NCBI RefSeq assembly: GCF_002564465.1
Contig: NZ_NUUX01000009.1
Location: 1-64,000 of the forward strand
Direction: 5' to 3'
Length of the DNA: 64,000 bases
Origin: Bacillus sp. AFS088145
Lineage (GTDB): Bacteria; Bacillota; Bacilli; Bacillales; Bacillaceae_G
Part shown: piece after piece, positions 8,394 to 17,861 of the stretch
How the letters are laid out: each line of letters begins with the position of its first letter
Position numbering within the stretch: position 1 is the stretch's first letter
The notes under the pieces: generated by a model
What the model was told of the DNA's origin: nothing
The model's input: the letters and a program-made list of their open reading frames with translations, nothing else
The model's database searches: none
Made by a program: the position numbers and the translations under genes

Positions 8394-9674
8394 TCATTCC
8401 TTCCAAAATTGTTCCAGTAGAATAACAATCATAGTACCTACAAGTAATCCATTACTTAAAACATATTTGAAGGTAGATGGTATTCCGCTAAATGCACTTT
8501 CTGGAAGAAACATAATACCTAAACTAATTAATAATGAAATTCCTACGATCGTTAATCGATGTTGATTTAATTCTTCACGTAAAATTGATTGAAATGAAAT
8601 TCCGATCATTTGGACAAATGTTGCTAAGAGAGCGGCATTTGCAATAGGACCTGGTAGTAAGGATATAAAGCCTACAAAAGAGGGAATAAAAGAAATTCCA
8701 GCTAATATGAGATTTGCTATAAGGAATGGCTTCACTTTTTTTTGACCTGTTAGTTGAATAAATCCTGCTGATGCAGGCAATGGTACAACACCAATTGTAG
8801 AGAACAACGACGTGAAAACATGTGATATACCTCCGACCCATATACCCCGATTCAATGTTTGTCTTTCATTTTCTTTCGATAGTGGAGCCACTTGTTTTAC
8901 AGCCGAAATAGCAGCAATTGTATTTGCAACTAATAAGAATGTAAATAAAGTGACAGATAGCGTAATCCCAATATCTAACTTAGGCATGCCCCAAGCAAAT
9001 ATCTTTGGAAGCTTAACTAAAGGTGTATGAGAAGGAAGATGGGACGATTTTTCAAATATAGCATATAAAAGCCAACCAATTGAAATTCCAAGTAACACAG
9101 CGTAACTTTTCATCCATCCTTTTCCTTTAATTGATAAAAAAGTAATAAAGGCAAAAACAAAGAGCGCAATAGTAGCTAATGTATAATTAGGCTGAGTTAC
9201 AGTTCCTTGTATTCCCATCATGCCTTTTAGTAACACACCACTAAGCTGAAGAGCTAAGGTTAAAAGAAATGTTCCGGTAACTAAAGGGGTAAATAAATGT
9301 AGAATTCGATGCACAAGTCCTGTTATCCCAAGAACGAATAGTAATAGACCTGCGATAATTAATCCACCTTCTAAAAGTTGTAGAACATTTTTTGCACTTT
9401 GTCCTTGATGCATAGCTACTTGACCTAATATGACAAATATACTTACCCATGAACCTGCTGGGCCATCCGCAATGGGATAGCGATGCCCTAACCATGCTTG
9501 TAAAAATGAACTTACTCCCACAACAAAAAAAGTACGCTGCATTAAAGTTGAGATGTCTTCAATTGATAAATGGAATAAGCCACCAATAATGATTGGCAAT
9601 GCAATTGCATTGGCTAATAGAAACACAAACCACTGTAAGATACTAAAGCTAGTATCAACATATTTATTATTCAT
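8394..9674 (-). CDS. NCS2-family nucleobase permease (uracil/xanthine type)
   Basis: The protein has 426 residues with an ATG start after AGGGAG. It has 12-14 hydrophobic segments with the NCS2 signature pattern: GHRYPIADGPAGSWVS in the first half and GVVPLPASAGFIQLTGQKK in the second. It resembles the B. subtilis YwdJ-like branch more than PyrP or PbuX, but the substrate (purine, uracil or an analogue) is not determined. It lies 131 bp downstream of the cyanase gene on the same strand. The gap holds a terminator-like hairpin, so the permease may be read through only in part or use its own promoter. Confidence 0.8.
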   Translation of the reverse strand: MNNKYVDTSFSILQWFVFLLANAIALPIIIGGLFHLSIEDISTLMQRTFFVVGVSSFLQAWLGHRYPIADGPAGSWVSIFVILGQVAMHQGQSAKNVLQLLEGGLIIAGLLLFVLGITGLVHRILHLFTPLVTGTFLLTLALQLSGVLLKGMMGIQGTVTQPNYTLATIALFVFAFITFLSIKGKGWMKSYAVLLGISIGWLLYAIFEKSSHLPSHTPLVKLPKIFAWGMPKLDIGITLSVTLFTFLLVANTIAAISAVKQVAPLSKENERQTLNRGIWVGGISHVFTSLFSTIGVVPLPASAGFIQLTGQKKVKPFLIANLILAGISFIPSFVGFISLLPGPIANAALLATFVQMIGISFQSILREELNQHRLTIVGISLLISLGIMFLPESAFSGIPSTFKYVLSNGLLVGTMIVILLEQFWKE

Positions 9675-9705
9675 ACTAAACTCCCTTGCTTAAAAAAGAA
9701 CCTCA

Positions 9706-9754
9706 TAGAAAAAATCCATCTTTTCTATAGTGGTAGATTAAAAAGGATGGATTT
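9706..9754 (-). terminator. Intrinsic terminator downstream of the cyanase operon
   Basis: Read on the minus strand, AAATCCATC pairs with GATGGATTT with an inner TTTT/AAAA extension, and it is followed by a T run. It separates cynS from the NCS2 permease gene. Confidence 0.65.
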
Positions 9755-9805
9755 CTTATTTTTATAAGGCGTAAGCTTATTTTAATAGATATACAATTTT
9801 ATAAT

Positions 9806-10249
9806 TTACCATTTACGATAAGGTAAGAATTTACCATTAAGCGTTAGGATTACACGGTCACCATTTGGATCTTCTTTTTTCTCCACACCTAGTTCGAAAT
9901 CAATTGCACTCATGATACCTTCACCAACTTTTTCTTGAATTAATTCTTTAATAGTTGGTCCGTACACTAATAGCATCTCATATAAACGATATAAGATTGG
10001 GTCAGTAGGCGGCATTTGCATTGCAGCACCTCTATGTGGAATAATCGTTAATGCTTGAACTACTTCTTCATCTAATTCTAATAGTTTAGCCATTTTTTCT
10101 GCTTCTGGACGTGTCATTGTAGCTTGACCTAATAATGCTGTTACAACCCAAGACTCAGAGTTCTCACTTATTTTTGAAATTTCCTCCCATGTTAAACCTT
10201 TTGCAATTTTTGCTTCCATAATTTTTTGCGTAGCTGCATTTCTATTCAT
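9806..10249 (-). CDS. cynS: Cyanase (cyanate hydratase)
   Basis: The protein has 147 residues, close to the family length of 156. It catalyses the bicarbonate-dependent decomposition of cyanate to ammonia and CO2. The N-terminal helix-turn-helix-like helical domain (residues 1-75) is followed by the catalytic domain. Arg88 and Glu91 (ILYRLYEML) and Ser114 (IMSAIDF) match the E. coli catalytic trio R96, E99 and S122. The gene is 34 bp downstream of a beta-carbonic anhydrase gene, the classical partner that recycles the CO2 to bicarbonate. An Lrp-type regulator is divergent from the pair. Confidence 0.95.
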   Translation of the reverse strand: MNRNAATQKIMEAKIAKGLTWEEISKISENSESWVVTALLGQATMTRPEAEKMAKLLELDEEVVQALTIIPHRGAAMQMPPTDPILYRLYEMLLVYGPTIKELIQEKVGEGIMSAIDFELGVEKKEDPNGDRVILTLNGKFLPYRKW

Positions 10250-10283
10250 ATCGATTAACTTCCTTCCAATTAATTAATACTAA

Positions 10284-10865
10284 TTAATTTTTAACGTCAT
10301 TTAATGTTTTATAACCATCAACTAATAAATCTAATTTACCTGTGTGAGGATCAATAGCTAAACCATGGACAGGAAGATCTTTAGGTATAAATGGATGATT
10401 TCTTACTAAATCAATATTAGCTTGAATTGAATCGTTGACATGATCAAATCCAAATAACCACTTTTCAAGGTCAATTCCAGCATATTCGATCGCTGAGAAA
10501 ATTTCTGGTGAAGATACTCCACGGTCCAATATTTTTTGAAGTGTTCCTTTTGGATTACTTTGACTCATTCCACATGCATGGTGTCCAATAATATAAATTT
10601 CTTCTGCATTTAATTCATATACAGCTGTTACAACACTTCGCATGATACTACCAAAGGCATCTGTAATCGTACCACCTGCATTTTTGATGATTTTTGCATC
10701 ACCATTGTGTAAATCCAAAGCTTTTGGAAGTAGCTCAATTAAACGAGCATCCATGCAAGAGATAACAACCATACGCTTTTGGGGTATTTTTGTTGCTTCA
10801 TAAGGTAGGTATCCCTTGTTTTGTACAAATTGTTCATTGTACGCTAAAATTTCTTGTAATAACAT
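10284..10865 (-). CDS. cynT: Beta-class carbonic anhydrase (cyanase partner)
   Basis: The protein has 193 residues. The ATG at 10865 follows AAAGGTGG, while the GTG at 10877 lies inside that ribosome-binding site and is unlikely to be the start. The beta-class zinc and active-site motifs are present: CMDAR (Cys37, Asp39, Arg41) and HHACG (His95/96, Cys98). The enzyme hydrates CO2 to bicarbonate. Next to cyanase it keeps bicarbonate available as co-substrate and stops CO2 loss. The sequence is closer to the YtiB/YvdA type of Bacillus beta-carbonic anhydrase than to E. coli CynT, so the symbol rests on context. Confidence 0.85.
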   Translation of the reverse strand: MLLQEILAYNEQFVQNKGYLPYEATKIPQKRMVVISCMDARLIELLPKALDLHNGDAKIIKNAGGTITDAFGSIMRSVVTAVYELNAEEIYIIGHHACGMSQSNPKGTLQKILDRGVSSPEIFSAIEYAGIDLEKWLFGFDHVNDSIQANIDLVRNHPFIPKDLPVHGLAIDPHTGKLDLLVDGYKTLNDVKN

Positions 10866-11005
10866 GTTTAAAACCACCTTTAAATTTAGATGTCTTTCTT
10901 AGTTGTGACCTCTAAGTAATGTGATGTAAGAGGATAAACTAAGTATAGTGAATTGTATTGATAAGCAGAATAAGTTGACGAAACACTATCTGACTATCTA
11001 CTTTC

Positions 11006-11440
11006 ATGATGAAAGGATTGATTTATATCATTGATCAAACAGATTTTGAGATACTTAAATTATTAGGAGAACACTCAAGAATTCAATGGAAAGAGCTTGG
11101 GCAAAAAATACATATGACAGGGCAGGCTGTAGGAAATCGCATTCGAAGACTAGAGGATTTAGGGATTATTGAACAATATACAATCGCGATAAACCGAATC
11201 AAATTAGGACAAATCGTCACTGCATTTGTTACTGTGTTCGTAAAAACAGCTAATCATCAAGCTTTTAAGATTTTCTTTCAAGAAGAAGAGGCAGTTTCTG
11301 AGGTGCATCGTACAAGTGGTGAAGGATGCTATTTATTAAAAACGCATTTTTCTTCCAATGAAGAATTGGATACATTTCTAGAAAGATTATTAGAGTACGG
11401 GAATTATCGTGTGAACCTATCAATAGGAAAGCTAAAATAA
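11006..11440 (+). CDS. Lrp/AsnC-family regulator, divergent from the cyanase operon
   Basis: The protein has about 144 residues. Residues 10-65 form the Lrp helix-turn-helix (DQTDFEILKLLGEHSRIQWKELGQKI, MTGQAVGNRIRRLEDLGII) and residues 70-140 a RAM-type ligand domain, with conserved SEVHRTSGEGCYLL. The start is uncertain: the ATGs at 11006 and 11009 lack a ribosome-binding site, and AAAGGA at 11012 is followed only by TTG and non-canonical codons. The divergent position 140 bp from cynT suggests it controls cynTS. This would differ from the LysR-type CynR of E. coli. Confidence 0.8.
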   Translation: MMKGLIYIIDQTDFEILKLLGEHSRIQWKELGQKIHMTGQAVGNRIRRLEDLGIIEQYTIAINRIKLGQIVTAFVTVFVKTANHQAFKIFFQEEEAVSEVHRTSGEGCYLLKTHFSSNEELDTFLERLLEYGNYRVNLSIGKLK

Positions 11441-11516
11441 AGCTAATTTTTATTTGTAAACTGTCAAAAATTAATGAACTATGCCATAGATCGAAATGAA
11501 GTATGAATAGAACCAA

Positions 11517-11560
11517 GCAAAACCAAAAAAAGCCCGATAAAAGGCTTTTCTGGTTTTGTA
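11517..11560. terminator. Bidirectional intrinsic terminator
   Basis: AACCA and AAAAAGCC pair with GGCTTTT and TGGTT around a short AT loop, between the convergent lrp-type and gerC-type genes. Confidence 0.75.
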
Positions 11561-11600
11561 ATGTAAATAAATGATTGCTAAACTTTACTTGGTTTAACGG

Positions 11601-12695
11601 TCATAAAATAATCCCACTTGTATACATAATTACTTTTGTATTGACCTCAAAGGGAACTTTTGAATAGTCCTTTTCCCAATTTAACTTCTTCCAAGTATCC
11701 GGATGATAAGCCATTATATATCTACCAATCCCTAATGCATCACAATTTGATTCTTGAAGAATGCTAATTACTTCTTTTAGCTCCTTTTCGATATTTTTAG
11801 CAATTTTGTTTTCTACTTCCCTTTTCTTGATATTACTAGCCAGATCCGCGCCAGTATACTCAGTTAAATCAATCTTTAATTTTAAATCAATTTTTACTTT
11901 AGGTCGATTTCCACTTTTGATTTGTAGGTTTCTTTTTATACGTTTTATTTTAAAAGAAACAATCCCATTTTTTCTCCCCAATGGTTCCGTTAAACTCATC
12001 GTATTACTTTTTTGGTCCTTCAGTAATAACAATAATTTTGACTGTTTATTATTTAGTACTTTGCCAGTAAATAGATGGTTTTCTAAAAGTGCCACACCTT
12101 TAATCTTAATTGTTTCGTCTTCTGTTTTTTCTAAATAAGGTAGGACTAAATCAATACCTGGATCATCCATTTTTTTGTAAACAGTTTCTTGCGTTTCTTT
12201 TGGAATAACAGAAATATTTTCACCGGCTTCAAGCATTTCTGACAGTGATTCACTAATGAAAATATCTTTATATGTTTTCATTTCAATGATGCTAGAAGCC
12301 TGTCCTTTTACAATTGCAACTCTTGAAGTTAGCGTGCTTCGAATAAATCGGAAATAATTATCAAAATAAGGATACAAATTATTTTTTGCAAGATCTTCGC
12401 CTAAAAGCATAACTAGTAGTTTGTTAGATGAAAAATTACCAGGTATTTGATAATCAATATTGTTACGTATATCTCTTACAGACATTCCCTGCTCACTGAC
12501 CATATAATTGATATTTTCAGTTTGGTCACCTTTGGAAATGCTAGTTCTGATGCTTACTGTTCCTTTAACCTTACCTTTTGGAAGTTGGTCAAATCCAGCG
12601 CCCAGTACTAGTGCAGAATCTTTTAATGAGTGCTGGTCCCAGCATCCTGTTAATAAAAAGATTAATAAAAAAGGAATGTAATGATATTTTTTCAT
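11601..12695 (-). CDS. GerC-family spore germination receptor lipoprotein
   Basis: The protein has 364 residues. It has a lipoprotein signal with lipobox LLTGC (Cys18) followed by the family hallmark WDQHSLKD. The rest matches the three-domain GerAC fold, including EQGMSVRDIRNNI and the conserved GIGRYI near the C-terminus. It is the lipid-anchored C subunit of a germinant receptor, exposed at the spore inner membrane. The start ATG overlaps the stop of the gerB-type gene by four bases, so the two are translationally coupled. The germinant cannot be predicted. Confidence 0.9.
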   Translation of the reverse strand: MKKYHYIPFLLIFLLTGCWDQHSLKDSALVLGAGFDQLPKGKVKGTVSIRTSISKGDQTENINYMVSEQGMSVRDIRNNIDYQIPGNFSSNKLLVMLLGEDLAKNNLYPYFDNYFRFIRSTLTSRVAIVKGQASSIIEMKTYKDIFISESLSEMLEAGENISVIPKETQETVYKKMDDPGIDLVLPYLEKTEDETIKIKGVALLENHLFTGKVLNNKQSKLLLLLKDQKSNTMSLTEPLGRKNGIVSFKIKRIKRNLQIKSGNRPKVKIDLKLKIDLTEYTGADLASNIKKREVENKIAKNIEKELKEVISILQESNCDALGIGRYIMAYHPDTWKKLNWEKDYSKVPFEVNTKVIMYTSGIIL

Positions 12696-13813
12696 GACAA
12701 TTTAACTTCCTTACTTTTAATCTTAAATAAAAGGGAGATTAACAATACAAACGACGGAATCGCAAGTATAAAAATAAAACTTGAAAAAGATATAATTTTA
12801 AGTAAAGTTTCGTAAAAACCTTTTACAGTAGGTATAAAATTGCCAATTAAAAAGATTACTATACAAATTGTAAGTACGGATGAAGTATGATTTCGATTTT
12901 TTCCTAATAAGTTCGAAATACCAACATTAGCTAAGTTTAGATATGACACATAAGAAGAGGCAATTATGATAAACCAGACTGATAGAAATAATAAATCTAG
13001 TCGCTCTAATTCTTTGAAAAAGGATAATGTTTTAAACAAATAGATTGTTGGTTCTGGGATTGACTTCATCTCCTTATCACTAAAGAATACAAAACATAAA
13101 ATCACAGTGAAAAGATTAATGATCGTAATAAACAATATAGAAAAAATGGTACTTTTTATTTTTTTACTATGAGGTTCTTTTACAAATGGGTAGAGCACTA
13201 AAAGGCATTCAAAGCCATGTAAGAAATAATAAGATAGATAACTACCTTTTAAAATATGAGAAAAATTAACATGGGCAATTGGTAATAAATATTTAAAATC
13301 CACCTGTTGAAATGCTTCTATACTAAAAAAGAAAATGACTAAAAACGCCCAAAAAGATAACTGGAAAAAACGGGCCTGTGTTCGAATGGTTTCTTTCCCT
13401 AAGTAAACTCCAATGATCAATAGGAGGAGCAGGATACCCCAAGCTGGTGAGTTTGGAAAAACCCATTTACTAAAAACAAATAGATAAAATTGATTAATTA
13501 AATAAGCTGTAAATAAAAAATACAAAATATAACTAATCTTTACTATTCCGCCAATCCACTTACCAAAAAAAAATGTACAAATATCAAATATGGTTAAATT
13601 TGGAAATCGTTTAAGTAAAAATGAGTATAGAAATACAGTACTAATTGAAAATAAACAAGAAAATAAGATAGAAATCCATCCATCATGAGCACTTTCCTTA
13701 TATAAATAACTTGGTAATGTAAATATTCCTACATTCATTTGTACGATAACCAAATAAAAAAATAATTGAAAGGATGAAATGGTCTCGTTTTTCTTAATTT
13801 TCATTTTTTCCAT
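12692..13813 (-). CDS. GerB-family germination receptor subunit (APC-like permease)
   Basis: The protein has 373 residues with about ten membrane helices, belonging to the spore germination permease branch of the APC superfamily. It starts ISSFQLFFYLVIVQMNVGIFTLPSYLY, typical of GerAB proteins. In structurally studied receptors this subunit binds the germinant. It overlaps the gerA-type gene by 13 bp and the gerC-type gene by 4 bp, so the three subunits form one tight operon in the order A-B-C. Confidence 0.9.
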   Translation of the reverse strand: MEKMKIKKNETISSFQLFFYLVIVQMNVGIFTLPSYLYKESAHDGWISILFSCLFSISTVFLYSFLLKRFPNLTIFDICTFFFGKWIGGIVKISYILYFLFTAYLINQFYLFVFSKWVFPNSPAWGILLLLLIIGVYLGKETIRTQARFFQLSFWAFLVIFFFSIEAFQQVDFKYLLPIAHVNFSHILKGSYLSYYFLHGFECLLVLYPFVKEPHSKKIKSTIFSILFITIINLFTVILCFVFFSDKEMKSIPEPTIYLFKTLSFFKELERLDLLFLSVWFIIIASSYVSYLNLANVGISNLLGKNRNHTSSVLTICIVIFLIGNFIPTVKGFYETLLKIISFSSFIFILAIPSFVLLISLLFKIKSKEVKLS

Positions 13814-15261
13814 CCCTTCATTCCTTTAGATTGAATAGTATCAATAGGCTGTGCATTTGTCGGTCTTGTTTTCATTTTCCAGCTTGGCACTCTAATTAAT
13901 GCATCTTTTAGATCTTTTACTCGAATCGGTGCAAGGGGTGAAAAGTATGGAGTACCAAACGACTCGAGCTTTACAATATGAATAAAAATAAGCATTAAAC
14001 CGAATATAATTCCTACAAATCCATAGATTGATGCCAATATAATCATTGGAAAACTTAATAGTCGAAGTGAAAAGCTCATTTCATGTGTAGGAATAACAAA
14101 TGAAGCAACTGCTGTAATTGCAAGAACTACAATCATTGTATTTGATACTAAATTTGCTTCAACAATTGCAGTGCCAATAACGAGGCCACCTACAATACCA
14201 ATAGTTTGTGCAATCGGACTAGGTAGTCGAATTGACGCTTCTCTTAATAATTCCAAGAACAACTGCATAATTAAAGCTTCAACAAATGGAGAAAATGGTA
14301 CGTATTCAATGCTGTTTTGAATGGTAGATACTAGTTCATATGGGAGAATTTCATAGCTAAATGAAACGATTGCTATATAAACTGCAGGTAAAGTAATGCT
14401 GAGAAAAAAACAAAATAGTCTAATGAGTCTTAGAAAAGTACCAATTAAAACTCGACCATTATAGTCATCGGGAGTTTGGAAAAACGTAAAAAAAGAAGCT
14501 GGCATAATTGAAACCGTTGGACTTCCTTCAACAATTACGCAAATTTTCCCGTCATATAAATTAGAAATAACTCGGTCAGGACGCTCCGTTTCTAGAATTT
14601 GTGGAAATGGTGAAAGTGAACTATCCTCAATAAATTCTTCTAACTTACCAGTTGTTAAGTTATTTTCAAGTTGAATAGAGTTAATACGGATTTTAACAAT
14701 TTCTAGAATATCTTTATTTACGATATTATCTAAATATAAAATTCCAACATTGGTACCAGGATCTCCAATCGGTAAAACTTCTATTTTTAAATCTGTGCTT
14801 CTAATTCTACTTCTTAGAAAATTAATATTTTTATTTAGGCTCTCAACAAAACCGTCATGAGAACCTGAAACAACTTTTTCATTTGTAGGCTCACTTGTCG
14901 ATCTCACTTCGAATAAAACAGTATCTATGATAAAGGCTTCGTTTGAACCATCAACTAACAATATCGTATTTCCATCCGTAAGAGCCTCTTGTATTTCGTT
15001 CAAACAATTAGCTGTCGAAATAGTTGAAACAGGTAGATCGGTCATGATATTTCCATGTTTGATATTTAAAAGTACTTTAATAATTTTTTCATTAATAATA
15101 TCTTTATTTGAAATAGTATCAATAAAAGCAATACATAGTGGTCTATTATTGAAAGTAATCTTTCTTGTTTTAAAATCAAAAACATTAGAAAACTTATCTT
15201 TTAATTTTTCTAAATTACTATTCACGTCTTTAGAAATAGTAATTGTTGGTTGTGTTTTCAA
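13801..15261 (-). CDS. GerA-family germination receptor subunit
   Basis: The protein has 486 residues with a TTG start at 15261, supported by AGGAGGTGG seven bases before it. The N-terminal cytoplasmic domain (about 1-260) shows the GerA pattern (VLPIGDPGTNVGILYLDNIV, FPQILETERPDRV, EGSPTVSIMPASFFTFFQ). About five membrane helices follow (270-440). It oligomerises with the B and C subunits in the spore inner membrane. A forespore SigG-like promoter is possible upstream on the minus strand: TGAATA at about 15311, 18-19 bases, then CAATATA at about 15285. The resemblance is partial. Confidence 0.9.
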   Translation of the reverse strand: MKTQPTITISKDVNSNLEKLKDKFSNVFDFKTRKITFNNRPLCIAFIDTISNKDIINEKIIKVLLNIKHGNIMTDLPVSTISTANCLNEIQEALTDGNTILLVDGSNEAFIIDTVLFEVRSTSEPTNEKVVSGSHDGFVESLNKNINFLRSRIRSTDLKIEVLPIGDPGTNVGILYLDNIVNKDILEIVKIRINSIQLENNLTTGKLEEFIEDSSLSPFPQILETERPDRVISNLYDGKICVIVEGSPTVSIMPASFFTFFQTPDDYNGRVLIGTFLRLIRLFCFFLSITLPAVYIAIVSFSYEILPYELVSTIQNSIEYVPFSPFVEALIMQLFLELLREASIRLPSPIAQTIGIVGGLVIGTAIVEANLVSNTMIVVLAITAVASFVIPTHEMSFSLRLLSFPMIILASIYGFVGIIFGLMLIFIHIVKLESFGTPYFSPLAPIRVKDLKDALIRVPSWKMKTRPTNAQPIDTIQSKGMKGWKK

Positions 15262-15353
15262 TAATATTCCACCTCCTGTCGTATATTGTTTGTAAAATAG
15301 AAAAACATATTCATTGGTCAGATTAAGAAATTGAATGATTATAAATAAAGAAA

Positions 15354-15408
15354 AGGGCTATCTCATAGGTCAGATTAACTGACACGTGAGAGCCCTATTT
15401 TTGATTGG
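15354..15408 (-). terminator. Hairpin between DUF421 gene and germination operon
   Basis: AGGGCT and TCTCA pair with TGAGAGCCCT, with an inner GTCAG/CTGAC stem. Read on the minus strand it is followed by a T-rich run, so it probably ends the DUF421 transcript. The rest of 15262-15583 holds only the gerA promoter region. Confidence 0.6.
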
Positions 15409-15583
15409 AATAATAAAGTAGTGTGCACAAGCACAAGTGGAAGGTATTTTAATAGCCCTTTTTATTTTTATTTGTTATGTTCGATCTTTTTATAGATAAT
15501 TAGCAGATTTTTATCAAATTTTTATTCAGTATAGAGTTATTTCCAGTTCGGGTTTAATTCACTACGAAAGTGAGAGGAAAACT

Positions 15584-16294
15584 TCATTCTTCTATATCAA
15601 CAGGTGAATGAATCTGATCTTTGTACAAATCAAAATATAGTTGACCATTAGTTCCACGAACACAATATGAAACATCATCTAATTTCAAGCCTCGCTTGGC
15701 TATTTCAGTAACAATCCAATCCTTTGTTAGGTGGTTTTGAGTGATATTTTTATCAATAATTTGACCATCCATAATGATTTCAATAGGGAAATCTGATTGG
15801 GAAGGACTAGAAATCCCCAAATCTTCTCTTGTTACAAAACGATATAAGGGTTTCTTTAATAGAGATAAATGTCCGTCAGGTTCAAAAATAGCGTATTCTA
15901 CTTCATCAATATCAAATATATCTCTTCTTCTTAGTGCTTGATTTAATGAATCCATTGTAACTTTTAATTTTTCTATGTTTTTTTCAAGTATTTTTCCATC
16001 TTGTATGACAACAGTAGGCTGTCCATTGAATAATGCTCTAGCTTTTTTATTTTTTAATGAAACTAAAGTAGCAAGGAATAAAAACGTACTGAAGATTATT
16101 AATGCAATGATATAGTTACTGAAATGGATGGAAGTATTAAACGCCAAGTTACCTGCAATAGATCCTAGTGTAATTGAAGTAATATAATCATGATAAGTCA
16201 TTTTTGAAATAGTTTGCTTACCAAGAATATGGGTAATACAAATAAGTAAAACGAATGCTGAAAGTGTTCGTATTATGACATCAAAAGTTTCCAT
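15584..16294 (-). CDS. DUF421/YetF-family membrane protein
   Basis: The protein has 236 residues from ATG 16294 (a GTG directly before it is also possible). Three N-terminal membrane helices (residues 5-85) are followed by the cytoplasmic YetF region, with KNKKARALFNGQPTVVIQDG and the repeat that carries RRRDIFDIDEVEYAIFEPDG and RGLKLDDVSYCVRG. Bacillus members include YetF, YrbG and YdfR. Related DUF421 proteins encoded near germination or spore-resistance genes influence spore germination and heat resistance. It is on the same strand as the germination operon, but a terminator lies between them. Confidence 0.85.
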   Translation of the reverse strand: METFDVIIRTLSAFVLLICITHILGKQTISKMTYHDYITSITLGSIAGNLAFNTSIHFSNYIIALIIFSTFLFLATLVSLKNKKARALFNGQPTVVIQDGKILEKNIEKLKVTMDSLNQALRRRDIFDIDEVEYAIFEPDGHLSLLKKPLYRFVTREDLGISSPSQSDFPIEIIMDGQIIDKNITQNHLTKDWIVTEIAKRGLKLDDVSYCVRGTNGQLYFDLYKDQIHSPVDIEE

Positions 16295-16297
16295 CAC

Positions 16298-16619
16298 TAC
16301 CCTCGCCTTTAACCTATTTCTTACTATATTTTTACATAAAAAATTTAGATAATACGTAAAAGTAAATTCTTTTGTAAAGTAATTAAACTTAAAAGACCTT
16401 TTTTGCCTCTACATAAATTTACCTCAGTTGGTAAAAATGTTATTAACTTAGGAATGGTATTACAACAGACTGATAAGTAGTTTGAAAAGCAATAACCATT
16501 TCCATTTCAAGCATGAAACGCTTGGAAGTGTAATAAATCATTCTTATGGAATAATTCGAATTGAAGGGTTTCAAATCCAATTATTATTTCAAGGTTATTT
16601 CTACTAAGGAGAGCTTTAA
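16298..16619. other. Intergenic leader region upstream of the antiporter gene
   Basis: The 320-bp gap between divergent genes holds two possible RNA hairpins ahead of the antiporter. One is a CAAGC/GCTTG stem with flanking TTCC/GGAA (about 16499-16528), and the other is AATAATT/AATTATT (16550-16556 and 16579-16585). I do not recognise a known riboswitch. Confidence 0.3.
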
Positions 16620-17861
16620 ATGGAACACGGATTGTTAGAAGTTTCAAACGTGATTATAGGAGAATTCTTAATATTACTCTTAATTGGTGTGATATCCTGG
16701 TTGGCTGCAAATAAATTTAATAAACCCTACACAATATTCCTAGTCATTATTGGTTTAGTAATTGGTATTTTGAATATTGATTTTTTAGATAAAATTGCTG
16801 ATTTATTTACGAATAGTGAGAATTTTTCATTGATTGTTCTTAGTATTTTTTTGCCTTCACTTCTTGGAGAGGCATCGATGAAGTTTGAATATAAGGAAAT
16901 AAAAAAATACAAAAATGAAATTATAAGTTTAGCTCTATTAAGCACATTTATAACATTTGTACTTGTAGCTTTTGCCTTGATTTATATTTGTAAGTTACCA
17001 GTAGTAGTATCTTTTACGATAGCTTCTCTTATGTGTGCAACTGATCCTATATCGGTAATGGGAATGTTTAAGATATACAATGTAAAGAAAAGTATTGCGG
17101 CTAGTTTAGAAGGAGAAAGTCTGTTTAATGATGGAATAGCAGTTGTGTTTTTTAAAATATCTACAGTATTCCTATTAAGTTATATTAACATGGGATTATC
17201 AGGTATTGGTGCTGGTATTTTATTATTCTTCAAAGTTGTTCTTATTGGAACAGTTATCGGGTTAATTTTAGGATTTTTAGCTTCATACACGATTAGTTTT
17301 GTAGATAATTACCCTCTTGAAACAATGGTTTCTTTTTTACTTTTTTATGGTAGTTATCTAATTTCAGAGCATTTCCATGGAAGTGGCGTAATCGCAGTTG
17401 TAATTGGAGGCATTGTATTTGGAAATTATGGAAAGAAAATTGGAATGAGTGCGGTAACCGAAGATTACATCGCAAGTTTTTGGGACATCGTATCGTTTGT
17501 CGGAAATACGATTTTATTCCTACTAATTGGTTTAGTAGTTTATCGATTAGATGTATTTTCAAATTGGAAAGTTTCTTTTTTAACGATATTAATTGTATTA
17601 ATCGCAAGAACAATTGCAGTAACTATTAGTCTGATAAAAATAAATACTTTTACAAATATTGAAAAGTTTCTTATTAACTGGGGTGGGTTAAAAGGTGCAT
17701 TGTCAATTGCACTGGCACTAACTTTGCCTGCTGAATTTCCATATAGAGAAAACATCTTGCTAATTGTCTATGCAAATGTAGTCTTTTCATTGTTGATTCA
17801 AGGATTGAGTATCCCACGAGTAATAATGTATATAAAAAATAAAGAAAAAGTTAGACAATAG
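16620..17861 (+). CDS. CPA1-family sodium(potassium)/proton antiporter
   Basis: The protein has 413 residues with an ATG start after AAGGAGAG. About 12 membrane helices are visible with the CPA1 ion-binding signature: ATDPISVMGMFK (helix 5 region) and LEGESLFNDGIAVVFFK (helix 6 Asn-Asp pair). It ends soon after the last helix, without the long C-terminal tail of NhaP or NhaG types. It exchanges cytoplasmic Na+ or K+ for external protons and so serves pH and salt homeostasis. It is monocistronic, and the long structured leader hints at regulation. Confidence 0.85.
   Translation: MEHGLLEVSNVIIGEFLILLLIGVISWLAANKFNKPYTIFLVIIGLVIGILNIDFLDKIADLFTNSENFSLIVLSIFLPSLLGEASMKFEYKEIKKYKNEIISLALLSTFITFVLVAFALIYICKLPVVVSFTIASLMCATDPISVMGMFKIYNVKKSIAASLEGESLFNDGIAVVFFKISTVFLLSYINMGLSGIGAGILLFFKVVLIGTVIGLILGFLASYTISFVDNYPLETMVSFLLFYGSYLISEHFHGSGVIAVVIGGIVFGNYGKKIGMSAVTEDYIASFWDIVSFVGNTILFLLIGLVVYRLDVFSNWKVSFLTILIVLIARTIAVTISLIKINTFTNIEKFLINWGGLKGALSIALALTLPAEFPYRENILLIVYANVVFSLLIQGLSIPRVIMYIKNKEKVRQ

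Noticed and set aside
9675-9805. Possible purine-type riboswitch before the NCS2 permease
   Set aside because: None of the conserved purine-riboswitch loop sequences is present. The visible structure is a plain hairpin with a T run.
17293-17755. Minus-strand readings inside the antiporter gene
   Set aside because: They are shadows of a well-supported membrane protein with intact motifs.
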